Assembly (NCBI GenBank): GCA_033032175.1
Contig: CM065308.1
Location: forward strand, 20,455,590 to 20,519,589
DNA from: Saturnia japonica
Lineage: Eukaryota > Arthropoda > Insecta > Lepidoptera > Saturniidae
Length of the DNA stretch: 64,000 nucleotides
Direction: 5' to 3'
The position numbers and the translations under genes were made by a program. Every line of letters begins with the position of its first letter. Positions within the stretch are counted from its first letter, which is position 1. The notes beneath the pieces were generated by a model. The model ran no database searches. It was not told where the DNA came from and saw only the letters and a list, made by a program, of their open reading frames with translations. Shown here piece by piece: positions 38,901-50,900 of this stretch.

Positions 38901-41900
38901 TTATTGAGAGTATCACGCATCTATTTATAAAACGTCATTGAAGTACATTTAATCAATCTTAATTTAAATTTACATAAATAAACTTTATTTTAGGCAACTA
39001 ACTAATTATTTCATATCATTTTACTAAATAATATTACCTTAAGTGTATAATTTTTAATATATTTATCCCACTCAGTCTTCCAAGAGTGAGTTATTACAAT
39101 TATGTTATGATTTCCTCAACTTCCGCGACTCGCACATCAGCAAATATCTTCGAAGTTGTGAACAAATTCTCACTTCCAAATTGCTCGTCTAGTAGCACTA
39201 CGTATTCCCTAAAAGTCGCTGAATTATTTCAGTGAATATTCATGTTTATGAATTATTAATCCAAATGACAATAACCTTTGTTTAAAATCTGCGATGAGAG
39301 TTGTGGGTAGACTCTGTCTGATGTCTCTATCAATCATTCAAATTATGGAGTTATTACCATAGCTAGGTATACTATTTCCATTTCTTTATTTTCTCGATGA
39401 CAGTTCTAATTTGATAGTTGTATTGTTGTGACCAAATAAGTAATGATATCGATTGCATATATTTATTATATTTTAAACAAACAGATTTTGATTAAAATAA
39501 ATAAATGAAGATTACCTGTCGTTATAATTATTTCATTTCATTGTCAAGTACCTACCTATACCTACTTATTTTACAACAGCTTCGATAATTTTGAAGAAGT
39601 TGGCATTATCAATCAAGAATTAATACATGTAACATCTTGTAATGAAATATAATATTAGTTAATAAATTTGTACAAAAGTATCCTGCAGTAGTTTAGTTTC
39701 TTACATTTTGTAAAAAAATATCGTGTCTGTTATCGTGTTACGTTTATCGATATAGCTCGATCCCTATCAGTTTCTCCGACTCTGGTATAACTTTGTATGT
39801 GTGTAAACGTCATATTTTTATAAAATAATGCATACATAATGTAAAAAAGACGCTCGTTCAAGTTTTCACAGGAGCTGTCATCGAGAAAATAAAGAAATGG
39901 AAATGGTATACATGTAAACAATAACAACGTAGTGGCGAAACTTTTTATGTATTACTTACCAACTTTTGAAGTAAAATCTTCTTTAGTATCGTTGTGATTT
40001 AAAAGGCGATAAAATGAAAAAGCGAGACTAAAAAGAGACAAACACATACGTCTATAGGATTCAGACTGCGAGAAAATGAGACAGAATACATTATACAGTG
40101 ATCCCTATTTTCTCGGTTTCCTCTTTGTACGTGTGTGTGCCTGCGTATAATGAAGCCTTGGGAAAATGTGTCATAGTCAGCTTAGTATATTTTTCACGTA
40201 TAACGTTTATGTGAGTATTTTTATGTTCTCTGAAGGTTTCACTTCTACTGCATATGAACTACGTACATGTTTTTAAAACTACAATAACTATATAGATTCT
40301 AGATTCGATTAACATAAACCTTTTTAAATCAAAAACATATTATGAGCAATTCCTTTTGTAATTTATTTATTACTATAAAAAACATCATTTTTTCTGTCCT
40401 AACTTTTTCTGTCACATAAATGCAAATACATATCTAAGTTAAAAAAAACTTTGTACCAAATCAAAAACAATACGAAATTTTATAAGCAAAATTATTTACG
40501 TAGTTTTTACTTTCCACTTTCTTAAAAAAAAAATCACCCAAAAAAAAATTATTATTAAGAAATTAGGCAACCATAACCCGTAACATGCAAATGATAAAGA
40601 TTTTACGCGCATACGTTTTGACGCATACAAAATAAACAATTTGGAAATATTATCTATACCAACTATATCTATCCATCTATATGTCTATCTATATCTATCT
40701 ATCTATATATATGTTAGGGATTACAAAATATCCGTGGTTATTTTATTTATTTATCTGCAACACATAATAACATAATAGACAGCCGAGCTATGGATAGACG
40801 GTGACACCACATCTAAGTCGTCAGTTTTAAAAAAATGATGAAAGCTGTCAGTAGTGCGTTCTATTGAGTTTGACTCACTTCATCTCGAGACAGCGCCCGC
40901 GCCAGGTGTGCGCACTGACTACATAAAACCGAAATGGCGGATGCCTCCAGCGAATACATAGAGGCCAATCTTTTCCCATCTGCGACAGCAGCGGTGGGAT
41001 CGCTTCCAAAATCACCCTGTGAGCCTACCGCAACGTCAGCTACTCAAAATCAAGGATATTTTACGTCGGAATACGAAGCTCAAGAAAATATTCCGGCAGG
41101 ATCTTCGACTTTAAGAAACGATGAACTCGGAGCACCTCCGTCAGAATTATGGGCGACATTCTTTCAAAATATGATGGCAGGCTTTCAGAACTCTAATCAG
41201 AAATCTTCAACTAGCGCCGCAGAACTAAGAAAGCTAAAGGCAAGTGAAATTTATCTACCGCCGTATGATCCTGACCAGTGTCAGTTTACTGCAGCTCAGT
41301 GGTGCGAAGAAATCGAACCCCATAAGAATAACAACTCGTGGACGGACTACGAAACTAGAAATGCAGTCTTTACTCACTTACAAGGACGTCCGAAAAAGTG
41401 GGCAGCATGCTCGTACACTCTGTGCAAGACTTGGGAGGAGTTAAAGAAGCGACTTAATCGACAATTCGTTACAACAAGAATGTTCTATGACATGTTTCAC
41501 GATATGGTGGTGTACAAGAGCGACCAGGCGACAACGTACATCGAGTATTCAACCAACAAGTTGGCGCTAATCGATCGACTAGGTACCGGTTGGGGTGAGT
41601 CCAACAAGATCGAAGTGGTAATCTCTGGCATAACAGACATTCAGGTACGTACAGACATGTTCAAAAATACTCCAACGAATTTTGTGGCACTTGATAGACA
41701 TTTGAGTACGTACCCTAATATTAAGAATCTTAAGCGATATTTTGATAAGACTCAGAATGAACATGATTTTTCTTTTCAGCGTCTTAAAATTAGTGATAAG
41801 CCTACCGAACGGCGCTGCCATTATTGTAACAAGATAGACCATTTGAAACGTCACTGTTTATTGTTGCGTAAAAATAATAAAAATGAGAGTACTACCCTTA

Positions 41901-44900
41901 TTAATACATATTCAGATAAATCGAACGATAAAACAGTTATTGTTCAATGTACTTATTGTCGTAAGCTTGGACATTCTGAATCAACTTGTTTTACGAAACA
42001 ACGCACTGACAAATCAAAAGATTTTAAAGAAACCAAATTGCAAACAAAATCTGTCAATATTTGTTCACCCTCTAACGATTCCTTGATTGAAATACGCGTC
42101 GGTGACTACATTCTACTGGCATTGATTGACAGCGGTTCAGAATACTCGCTTATTAAAAAAGAAATCGCTGATAGTTTACCAGATAGGAAAGAGATCTCTT
42201 TTACCCGCCTCTCAGGTATTAGCCCTGTACCATGCTTTTCGTTTCGGAAAATAACAACACATGCTGAGTTTGACGGGTTCCATACTGAAGTGACGTTCGT
42301 TACTGTTGACTCACATTTATTAACTCATGACGTGATCTTAGGTAGAGAAATATTTAAAACACCTGGTTTGGTTTTCACTCTCAATAGCAACGGGGCGAAA
42401 ATAGAACGCGACCTAAGTGTCAATATGTGCGTTGTTCAAAACAAAACACGTGCGGAATTCGAAAACATTAATACGGATTTGATTGATCAATGTGACATTG
42501 ATAGATTGAAGTCTATATTGGACAAACATAAAGATAACTTTGCTAGTGGCAATTCTAACTCGACTGTTAGTACAGGGGAAATGCAAATCAAACTTAAAAA
42601 TCCTGATAAAATTGTGCAACGTCATCCATACCGGTTAGCTCCTTCTAAACGAGTTGTAATGCGTCAAATAATAGCTGACTTAGAGAGTAAAGGTATAATA
42701 CGTGAAAGTTCCTCACCTTTTTCGAGTCCCGCTTTGTTAGTCAAAAAGAAAGATGGAACTGACCGACTCTGTATAGACTACAGGGAGCTTAACTCCAATA
42801 CCGTACGCAATAGCTACCCTCTACCGTTGATTTTGGAACAAATTGATTCTCTTGGGCAAGCATCTTATTTCTCGAGTTTAGACATGGCTTCTGGGTTCCA
42901 TCAGATTTTAATGTCATCCCAGAGTGATATTGAAAAAACCACGTTTGTTACGCCCGATGGTGTGTGGGAATATTTAAAAATGCCCTTTGGCCTTTGTAAC
43001 GCACCTTCCGTTTACCAGAGAGCCATCAATAAGACTCTAAAAGGACTTAAGGATAAAATAGCACTCGTTTATATGGATGACGTTCTTGTGTACTGAAAAA
43101 CAAAAGAGGAAGGGTTTCAAAATTTAGAGCAAGTGTTATCGATCTTGTCTGAGGCTGGTTTCACATTTAACTGGAAAAAGTGTACCTTTCTAAAGTCTTC
43201 AGTGGCGTATCTGGGCTATGTAGTCAGCGATAATACCATCAAAACAACCCCTGAGAAGGTAAAGGCTCTAGTTAATGCCCCTCTACCAACATGCGTAAAG
43301 GAGTTACGGCAATTCAACGGTCCCGCTGGTTACTTCAGAATGTTTGTGCCTAATTTCTCCTCTATCATGGCACCCTTATACTTCCTTACAAAAAAAGACG
43401 CTAAATGGAATTGGACAGACGAACATAAAAAAGCACATGCTATAGTGATAGGGTATCTAATCTCCACGCCCGTATTGACGATTTTTGTTCCTAAGAAACC
43501 AATCGAACTTCATACCGACGCAAGTTTGATTGGATATGGAGCAATTTTATTTCAAAAGGTTGACAATCAGCTCAAAGTCATCGGCTATTTCAGTCAAAGA
43601 ACAACCGATGTCGAAAGCAGATACCACAGCTATGAGTAAGAAACCCTAGCTGTTTTTAAAGCATTGAAACATTTTCGGCACTATCTGCTTGGTAGGGAAT
43701 TCAAGATCATAACAGACTGTAATGCTTTAAAAGCATCGCGTCATAAACGTGAACTTTTACCTCGCGTTCACAGATGGCTTACATGCAAACTTTCGACTTT
43801 GAAATCGAATATCGAAAGGGTGAAAGAATCTCTCGCGTGGACTATCTCAGTCGAAACCCCATTAGCTATAAAGCGGTAAATGTTGCACGTGTAAATGATG
43901 AGTGGTTACAGGCCGAACAGAAGCTGGACCCTGATATTAAGCGGATCATCGAATCTGTTGATAATGACACACTTGATGCTAGTCTTAGATCCTCATACAC
44001 CTACAAGGACAATCTCCTTTTCAGAAATTTCCAAGTAGATGGGAAGACTATAAGCCGCATTATGATTCCAAAAAAATTTCGGTGGCAGATAATCCAAAGA
44101 TTCCATGAGGAATTAAAACATCTCGGATGGGATAAAACTTTAACGAAAATAAGGGAGCATTTTTGGTTCCCTAAAATGACCTCATCCGTCAGGGCATACG
44201 TGGACCACTGTTTGCCATGTTAAATAAATAAGAACCCTTCCGGTAAAAAGCAGTCTGCCTTACATCCGATAGACAAAATTGCAGAGCCATTTCATACTAT
44301 TCACATAGATACGACCGGAAAACTGACGGGTGGAAAGGCTGCCAAAGAGTATGTCATTGTTATTGTCGATGCTTTTACAAAATTTGGTCATCTTACCGTA
44401 GTTAAAGACTTAACTTCACGATCGGCCTGTGAAGCTCTTCAAAATTTCGTTCACATATTCGGAACGCCTAAACGGATCATTTCTGATCAGGGTAGCTCTT
44501 TCACAGGACAAGATTTTCAAAATCTTTGTAGAGAATGGTCAATTGAATTCCACGAAATTGCAAGTGGTGTTTGCCGAGCCAACGGGCAGGTAGAACGGAT
44601 AATGTGAGTATTAACTAATTGTTTCTCGGTTGCCGTAAACCATGAACACAGATCTTGGAAATCTGTTATCGGTGAGGTTTAACTTGCTCTAAATTGCACA
44701 GTATCCAAAAGTACAGGCATGAGTCCATTTCAGCTATTAATTAGTTGCAACAAGAGTCCACCAAAATTAAATTATCTCACGACAGATGTTGACTTTAACA
44801 ATGAAAAAGATCTGATAGAAATAAGACAGTCGGCAAAGGATAGGATGGACGAGCAGGCAAAGAAGGAAAAAATGCGCTATGTTGCAAACAAAGCCACGGT

Positions 44901-47900
44901 ACATTATTTTGTAAAAGGCGATCTAGTATTAGTTCAAAAAAACCCTCGTATGATTAACAAATTAAACGAAAAGTTTAGTTGGCCATGTAAAATCACAAAA
45001 GTTTGCCCAAATGAACGTTACTTGGTTGAGCCATTATCTGGAGGGCGTGGTCAGTACGTTTGTCATGAACGATTACGTAAATATCTAGCTAGTCTGTCAG
45101 AATTATCAGAATGTCTAGGTCCTATAGAATTGAAAGATAATTAATTTTAAATAATCTCACTGAACAACTACTTACTTTACATAGCTTGTTTAATCGGAAA
45201 CTGATAATTAGACTAAGATTAGTGTTAGGTACTTAAAAGAACTAATGAATCGTTTTATGTTTTGTTATAAAGAATAATGTTTACTTTTATTTGTTATTGT
45301 ATTGATTGTGAATTTATGGATTTGTAAAGGGCTAATAAACGCCTTACGTTCATATTTTGATCCATGGTGTTTTCTTGATACACTGAAAGCAACGACGCTT
45401 TGTGAGATAAATGGATTGAAAGTCTTATCGCTTTGTCCTAGTGTACTGTTGAAAGCTGTTACGCTTTGCAGAAATGTGTACTGAGTTTGATGAAAGCTTC
45501 CACGCTTTGTTTTGATGTATTATTGAGTTCTAGATAAGGTTGAAAGTTATTAGAGACGCTTTGCCTGTACAGATACCATCGACCTGAAATATGGAAATCA
45601 ACGTGAGAACGCGCTGACTTGCATAATGGCCGTGTTAAGGATTACAAAATATCCGTGGTTATTTTATTTATTTATCTGCAACACATAATAACATCATAGA
45701 CAGCCGAGCTATGGATAGACGGTGACACCACATCTAATTTGTCACTTTTTAAAAAATGATGATAGCTGTCAGTAGTGCGTTCTATTGAGTTTGACTCACT
45801 TCATCTCGAGACAGCGCCCGCGCCAGCTGTGCGCACTGACTAAATAAAACCGAAATGGCGGATGCCTCCAGCGAACACATAGAGGCCAATCTTTTCCCAT
45901 CTGCGACATATATATATATCTATATCTATGTATATCTATATCTATACTTATAGTAAAGCGGAAAAGTTTTTTTGTTTGTTTGTTTAAACACGCTAATCTC
46001 TTGAGCTACCGCTACCTTTGCGATTCGAAAAAATCTTTTTCTGTATAATAACCAGACTGTCGGGGAATAGTATCTGTAAGCTTTTTAAGATTAGGCTACA
46101 ATTCTCAGATAGCCTTAAAAATTCATTTTTGTTACGTAAGTCGGAAGTCGAGGTCCTCCCGAACTGCTTTAACCTCGTGCGTTGGCGTAATCCTTAATGA
46201 TCGGAAATACAATGTTCTACAATAATATTGTTCCTTAGTATATCTAAAAAAGTCAACGATAGCATATGCCTATCTCTCATATATAAGCCACAATAAGCTA
46301 TTTTGTGACAAAGATTTGTTGAAAATGAAAAAGTGATTTATAAACATTATTTGTTAACATGGCATATTAATATTTACGAACAAAAGTTACTTCATCATAA
46401 AGACAATTTAATGAAGATAAACGTTGACTTTTACACATTTTTATTTGGACACATAGTTTAGGAGATAATGAAAAATTGAAATAATTTGCACTTGCGAGAA
46501 GAACAATTATGATAGACTACACGGGTGCGTTGGCGGCGCGGTGTGTTTTGGATAAAATTAACACGGGTGAAACCTTGGTGCACAGCTAGTTCTAAACAAA
46601 AATAGCAAAATATTTTTGCTTTTAGAAGTAACGAATATGTTAATTAAATTTTTACTATAGGTACTGAATCATGCGATGTTTCGTAAAACATTTATTATAC
46701 TTTTCTTTACTACGCGATCTCATTGTTAGTTATTGCCACAGAAAAGCAAAATCAGCTGGTTCGATAAGCGCGTGAATATAAATTCACCCATTTGCAGTCG
46801 TTCGCGCAATTTATCCTACTAATATTATAAATGTGAAAGTTTATATACTTATTTGGATGTTAGTTACTCATTCACGCAAAAATGGCTGAATTTGGCACGC
46901 AAAATCTGGTACACAAATTATTTATAACAAGTAATTACCTTTTATCTAGGTACATTTATCTTTGGGTCCAGTTCTGAAATTCACGTAGACTAACTTGCGG
47001 GCATTACATAGTTAAGCATAAAATAATATATTGCTTAAACTGGGGGAGTTTTATCGGTTTTTCTGGTTTGTATTTATTGAAGCCCGTGCTAGCTGTAGAC
47101 TTCATAGTTTCGAAATTCAACTATATTAATAATAAGTAACTCTCATATTTGTACAGATTATTTTAATGCACATAATAGCATATATTTTAAAGTAAGCGAA
47201 TAGAGAAATATTCGTTTCATTTACTCACATTTCTATACGTATATTTGACTACATTTTGGCCATTTTACTACGGCCACGATGTCATCGAAATCAAACAATT
47301 CGCACCACCTATTGTAAATTGCTCGTACTAATGCAGAACTTTCGCAGGCGTACGCCCAACGACTCACCAAAGCTTAATCGCTATCTGGTGAATGATCTGA
47401 AAACCAATATGGAACCGTAGTTCATTCCATTGTATGATTAAATTATCATGGCTTGAATAAAGTAAATAATATATCTTATATTATTCTGCTCAATTTTATT
47501 CACTAAGCGTTATTTAATTTACAACTAAAATATTGCAAATAGGAAACGAAAATTCGGAATTTAAAAAGTCTACCTAATGTTCCCCAATTTTTAAGAGTAC
47601 ATTAGCTGCTCTCCCAAAGCTTTGTTGTAATGCGGAATAATGAAAACTCGCAGCCATTGTTCGTATCAAAGCTTCGCGGAAAATTATTTGTTTATTTTGT
47701 TTTGTTTTTGTTTCTTGTCCGAGAGCTTTCATATACAAAAATACAAAAGTTTAAATGATCATACATTTGTTAAATTTCTGTTGTTAATTTATTCTGATTT
47801 GTTCTTGTCGTTTACTCGGTACGTAAAAAAGATGGAGAGCAACAAGTGATAATGATGTCTTGTTTATAATATGGTGTGGCAGTGTTCAGTGATTTGATTA

Positions 47901-50900
47901 ACGTACCTAAAACTGTATCTTTATTATAAATTAAAACTCGATGTATTGGCCTCTGCTCGTCCTAATTTAAATAAATAATATTTTTTTTATTTTATACGAG
48001 CTGTCCCTCGCAACTTCGTCAGCGTCATATAATGGAAGCTGTCAAAAGGAATAATTTTCCCCGTTTTTGCAACATTTTTCATTGATGTTCCGCTCGTAAT
48101 GGTTGTAGCGTGATATTATATAGCTTATAAGCCTTCCTAGATAAATGGGTTAACACTAAAATAATTTTTCCTTTTCAACCAGCAGATTCCTGAGATTAGA
48201 GCGTTCAACCAAACAAATGCTTTAGCTTTTAATATTAAGTATAGATCTATTCCACGACAATTGTTTTTAAAAGTAAATTCCAGTCGCGTGTTGGAAGTGA
48301 TACGCTTTATTTTTAAATGAAGATTGCGTGATAGTAGGCCTTTAATCCCAAACTGGGTTATGACTAACCCACATATCGTGAAAAGCCCATCATTGTGATC
48401 CGTTTATACGCGTCGCAATTCGGAATCAGCTAGTAGGTACTTATCCAATTGTTCTTCACGCTGGCCGGCATCATATTAGTGATTGGAAATGAATTACCGC
48501 CGTTTTCAATAACCTATCTATCCGTGCTATTTCAGTTACTAAAGATAGATAATTATAACCTTTTGTTCTTAATAAATTTTTTCAATAACCTATCCATGGA
48601 TAGTTTTTTGTATCTACATAATATATATGCATATCCTATAGCTTGGAAAGATAAGAGAGAAGCCGGTAGCTGTCTTAAGTTAATGATAGTACTTATTACA
48701 AATATGTACTAATCGGGGATAGTAAACTCAGATATGTTATTAAAAACGACCGTTAGTAATATGCTGACCATGAGGCACAGTTACGTCAGTTTTCCGTGCT
48801 ACTATCGGTCGCTTTCAATAATATATCTAACCACTTTTTTGCTACCTAAGATAGAAAGATACATTTGTTGGTTAACTTTTGTATGAACTGGTTATCCGAA
48901 GATACGTTAGTAAAGCGCAAAAGCTTACCAAAGTTTCGTCTTCTTTCTATCTTTCTGTCGTCAGTAAAAAAATTTTGATTAGATAGATTATTGAAAACAG
49001 CCGTATATAAAGAAAAGTAAAATCTTATCTATAACAAAAACCTACATTGCCCATCTTGGCACCAGGCTACTCTATTGATGAATTCCTAATATTTAAAACA
49101 CACATAAACAATTTTAATCCCAATATATTATGTTTTTATTTTATTATTTTTAGATTGTATTTTCTAGAGACTGGACACTCGTATCATCATAGGCAGTTTC
49201 TCCCAAGACATGATCCCGAAGATATTTTGTGAGGTGAGTTGCCAAAGGTAATCGAACGACGTAAGTTCGAATCCCACAACGATTCTGAGCTTTCGGCGAA
49301 GGAAAACAGCGTGATAAAACCATAGCATGGTGGTAAGCTATTTTCTAAAGCCCGTCAGTCTACCAACCACACTGAAATGCAAAAACTATCGCCAATCACC
49401 TATAGGTGTGTTCCAGCAGCTGCAGGTGAGAACCAACTCCCCCCCCCCCCTGCCCACCAGGCTTAGCTTAGCCGTCTTGGCTAAACGCTATAACAAACAA
49501 GCTAATTTTTTAAAAAGGAAACAATATACCGACTGCAACAAAAACACGACAATTTTTTGTTCTAATTTTGATTTTATTTGATTTCTAGATCTCGTATTTA
49601 AATATTATGTAGCCTCTGTCACTCCCACAATTAAGACAAATCTAAAGATACATCGTACGCTAAAATCCATCAAGCCGTTTAGGCTACAGAGCGTGCCAGA
49701 GAAATAGACATACATACATATGCACAAAAAACATAACCTTCCTTTTTCGCTGTCTGGTGAAAAAGAACACGGTAACAATGTTTTCGACCCCACCTTAAAA
49801 CATGACCATTTCTTAAGAATAGAATTGCAAGTATTGCTACTGAAAATCAGCGCCAATTTTGTGTCATTTAAAACAGTGAAATCCAGCTAATGCCGAGTTA
49901 TGAGCCATTTGGAGTGGTACTGCGGTACATGGGGTTAACTACATTTTTTTTTTCCTTAATTGTCAGTTTTTGACTTTTATGTTATGTTAATTTTATCTGT
50001 AAAAACAGTGTGCCCGTATTTCTCTGCAATAAATATGTTTTCTTTCTTTCTTTTCATAATCTTACCTCTTAATGATGAAGGTGATGCCATGGTAAACCTA
50101 AAACCAGGACAGAACTTAAAAGTTTCAGCTAGCTAGACGATCGTAATATTTTGTGATTCCATTAAGTTTTCCTTCAAACCCGGGTTGATCGACACAGCCA
50201 TGATAATGTCAAAATACCTAATCGAATATATTAGCATTGCGATCGCAGGCGTTCAGGCTGGGCATGTTTGGAGCGGAGTACGCGTGGCTGGTGGCAGGGA
50301 CGCCGCCCAGGATCCGGGGAGCAGCGCCCTGTTCCAAGGCGCAACTAGCACGAGCTCTTGAAGGTCTGGTCACAGTCACAGCATACAGAGGGATAGTTGG
50401 TGATTTATTATCGATTTCTGGGCTGGTGAGTCCAAACTTTACAATTCTATTTTAATGCGTATTGGGCATACGATGTGTTCTCCCATAAGTTGTTAGTACT
50501 TATGCACTTTTTTTATACAATTTTGGTAAAATTACGTGCAAAATTGCGGCAACCTTCGGTGACTCAGCTTTCATCAGCATTCGTCAATGTCACGCCGGCC
50601 TACTGATATGCTTCTTCACTCTTCATTTGAAGGGTCCAATGTTATAGGAAAGGTACGAGTTTGCTAACTTGCTGTGGCTCTGTAGACTAGTCTACGTAGT
50701 TAAAACAACCCTTCAAAACATTCCTCGTGATACATACGATCAAACACTTTATAAGCCCGTATGTTTCTTAGATAAATAGGGGACTAAAAGAAACATGACA
50801 TAATTATAGACAAGCAAAATTCTAGATGTGGCAATGGTTTATTATATCCATCACTATGGTGGACAACAGGTATGCAGTCCGCCTGAAGGTAAGAGGTTAC

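Larger units (their letters stand above)
40712..45908 (+). mobile_element. Ty3/Gypsy LTR retrotransposon, complete but inactivated
   Basis: Two 276-base LTRs (TGTT...GACA) flank gag, protease, reverse transcriptase, RNase H and integrase in Gypsy order. No env-like frame follows integrase. I count ten substitutions between the LTRs (3.6 percent), so insertion is not recent. Stops at 43094, 43637, 44221, 44605 and 44680 and a frameshift near 43770 break the polyprotein. It sits in the long receptor intron in the same orientation as the gene. Confidence 0.9.

Noticed and set aside
45145..45632. env gene of the Gypsy element
   Set aside because: No long frame and no membrane or cleavage motif between pol and the 3' LTR.
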